From contig NZ_JAGIPX010000001.1 of NCBI RefSeq assembly GCF_017814945.1, positions 248,001-312,000 of the forward strand: a stretch of 64,000 nucleotides of DNA, in the 5' to 3' direction. This document shows positions 63,723 through 64,000 of this stretch, piece after piece; positions within the stretch are counted from its first letter, which is position 1; every line of letters begins with the position of its first letter. The notes beneath the pieces were generated by a model. It saw nothing but the letters and a program-made list of their open reading frames with translations, was not told the DNA's origin and searched no databases. Source of the DNA: Paraburkholderia sp. LEh10. Its GTDB lineage: Bacteria > Pseudomonadota > Gammaproteobacteria > Burkholderiales > Burkholderiaceae. A program made the translations under genes and the position numbers.

Positions 63723-64000
63723 TTACCGCAGATAGCGGATTGACGCGTTATCGGTGGGCTCCGTCTTCGTGCGAGCAGACACCCACTTGTTCGGAGGTTT
63801 GATGAGACGTTCAGACGTCGCCTCCAGCGCGAAAGCCGCCGGACGCCCTAGAACACCTAGCTCGGCTTTGGTTGACCGCTCGATATACATCGCGATTGGC
63901 ACTGACGCTTGCGTCACGTCATGCTCAGCGTCGTGTCGATGCGCGTGCCGCGCTTGATGAAGAGCGTGACGGGCGTCCTTTCGCAGATTTCGGCAAGGCG
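63723..64000 (-). pseudogene. C-terminal part of an unrecognised protein, probably frameshifted
   Basis: Reading in from the right edge on the minus strand gives RLAEICERTPVTLFIKRGTR, IDTTLSMT and a stop. An adjacent frame continues TQASVPIAMYIERSTKAELG and KPPNKWVSARTKTEPTDN to a stop at 63723. Both look protein-like, and one slip near 63915 would join them. The gene runs off the window, so its identity and integrity cannot be judged. Confidence 0.35.

Noticed and set aside
1..64000. CRISPR arrays, tRNA, rRNA and toxin-antitoxin pairs
   Set aside because: I looked for regular repeat-spacer arrays, cloverleaf-like sequences and paired small genes and saw none that I could support.

Overview
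The window reads as part of a secondary replicon (chromid or megaplasmid) of a Burkholderiaceae bacterium, most like Paraburkholderia or Caballeronia. This rests on high G+C, a plasmid-type parA-parB pair at the left edge, many Burkholderia-style family proteins (H-NS-like, HdeD-like, DUF2795, YqjD-like, Burkholderiales porin), and a gene content dominated by catabolism and transport, with no rRNA or tRNA gene seen. Identifications come from reading the sequence and family knowledge, not from database searches.

Layout. 0-2.4 kb: long-type parA and parB overlapping by ATGA, followed by three near-identical palindromes that are candidate centromere sites. 2.4-21.3 kb: a degraded region. Intact genes (H-NS-like, flavin oxidoreductase, cupin, XRE-cupin regulator, DUF1254 lipoprotein, SDR, HdeD-papain-like fusion, VOC protein, small lipoprotein) are scattered among remnants of a sterol desaturase-type hydroxylase, IS630 and IS1182 transposases, etfB, a polyamine-type ABC permease, a SNF2-like helicase, an intradiol dioxygenase, a glycosyltransferase tail and a gentisate dioxygenase. 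21-24 kb: DUF72 protein, a small secreted protein and a winged-helix protein.

24-34 kb: a hybrid sensor kinase with an AhpD-like N-terminus is divergent from a five-gene caa3-type oxidase operon. All five genes overlap by ATGA: CoxB-cytochrome c fusion, CoxA-CoxC fusion, small membrane protein, CtaG, triheme cytochrome c. 34-41.6 kb: stress and signalling genes, namely DUF2795, SDR, glycosyltransferase, hemerythrin, a HisKA_2 sensor kinase divergent from an orphan CheB with a co-translated 45-aa ORF, and a YqjD/YqjE/YqjK-like membrane trio.

41.7-64 kb: catabolic islands, each with its own regulator and transporter. (i) An ACS-type MFS transporter is divergent from a GntR repressor, with a perfect 15-bp operator-like repeat beside each start, followed by an AAHS-type MFS and an amidohydrolase. 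(ii) A TetR regulator and a BKACE enzyme are divergent from an enoyl-CoA hydratase, a CaiB-type CoA-transferase, a nitronate monooxygenase and an MHS transporter; twin TAAC-N3-GTTA palindromes lie in the divergent gap. (iii) A ureide-type cluster holds MmgE/PrpD, an M20 peptidase, a PuuE-type allantoinase and an FCD-GntR regulator, divergent from an allantoate amidohydrolase-like enzyme, an NCS1 permease and a porin. The last 600 bp hold only remnants.
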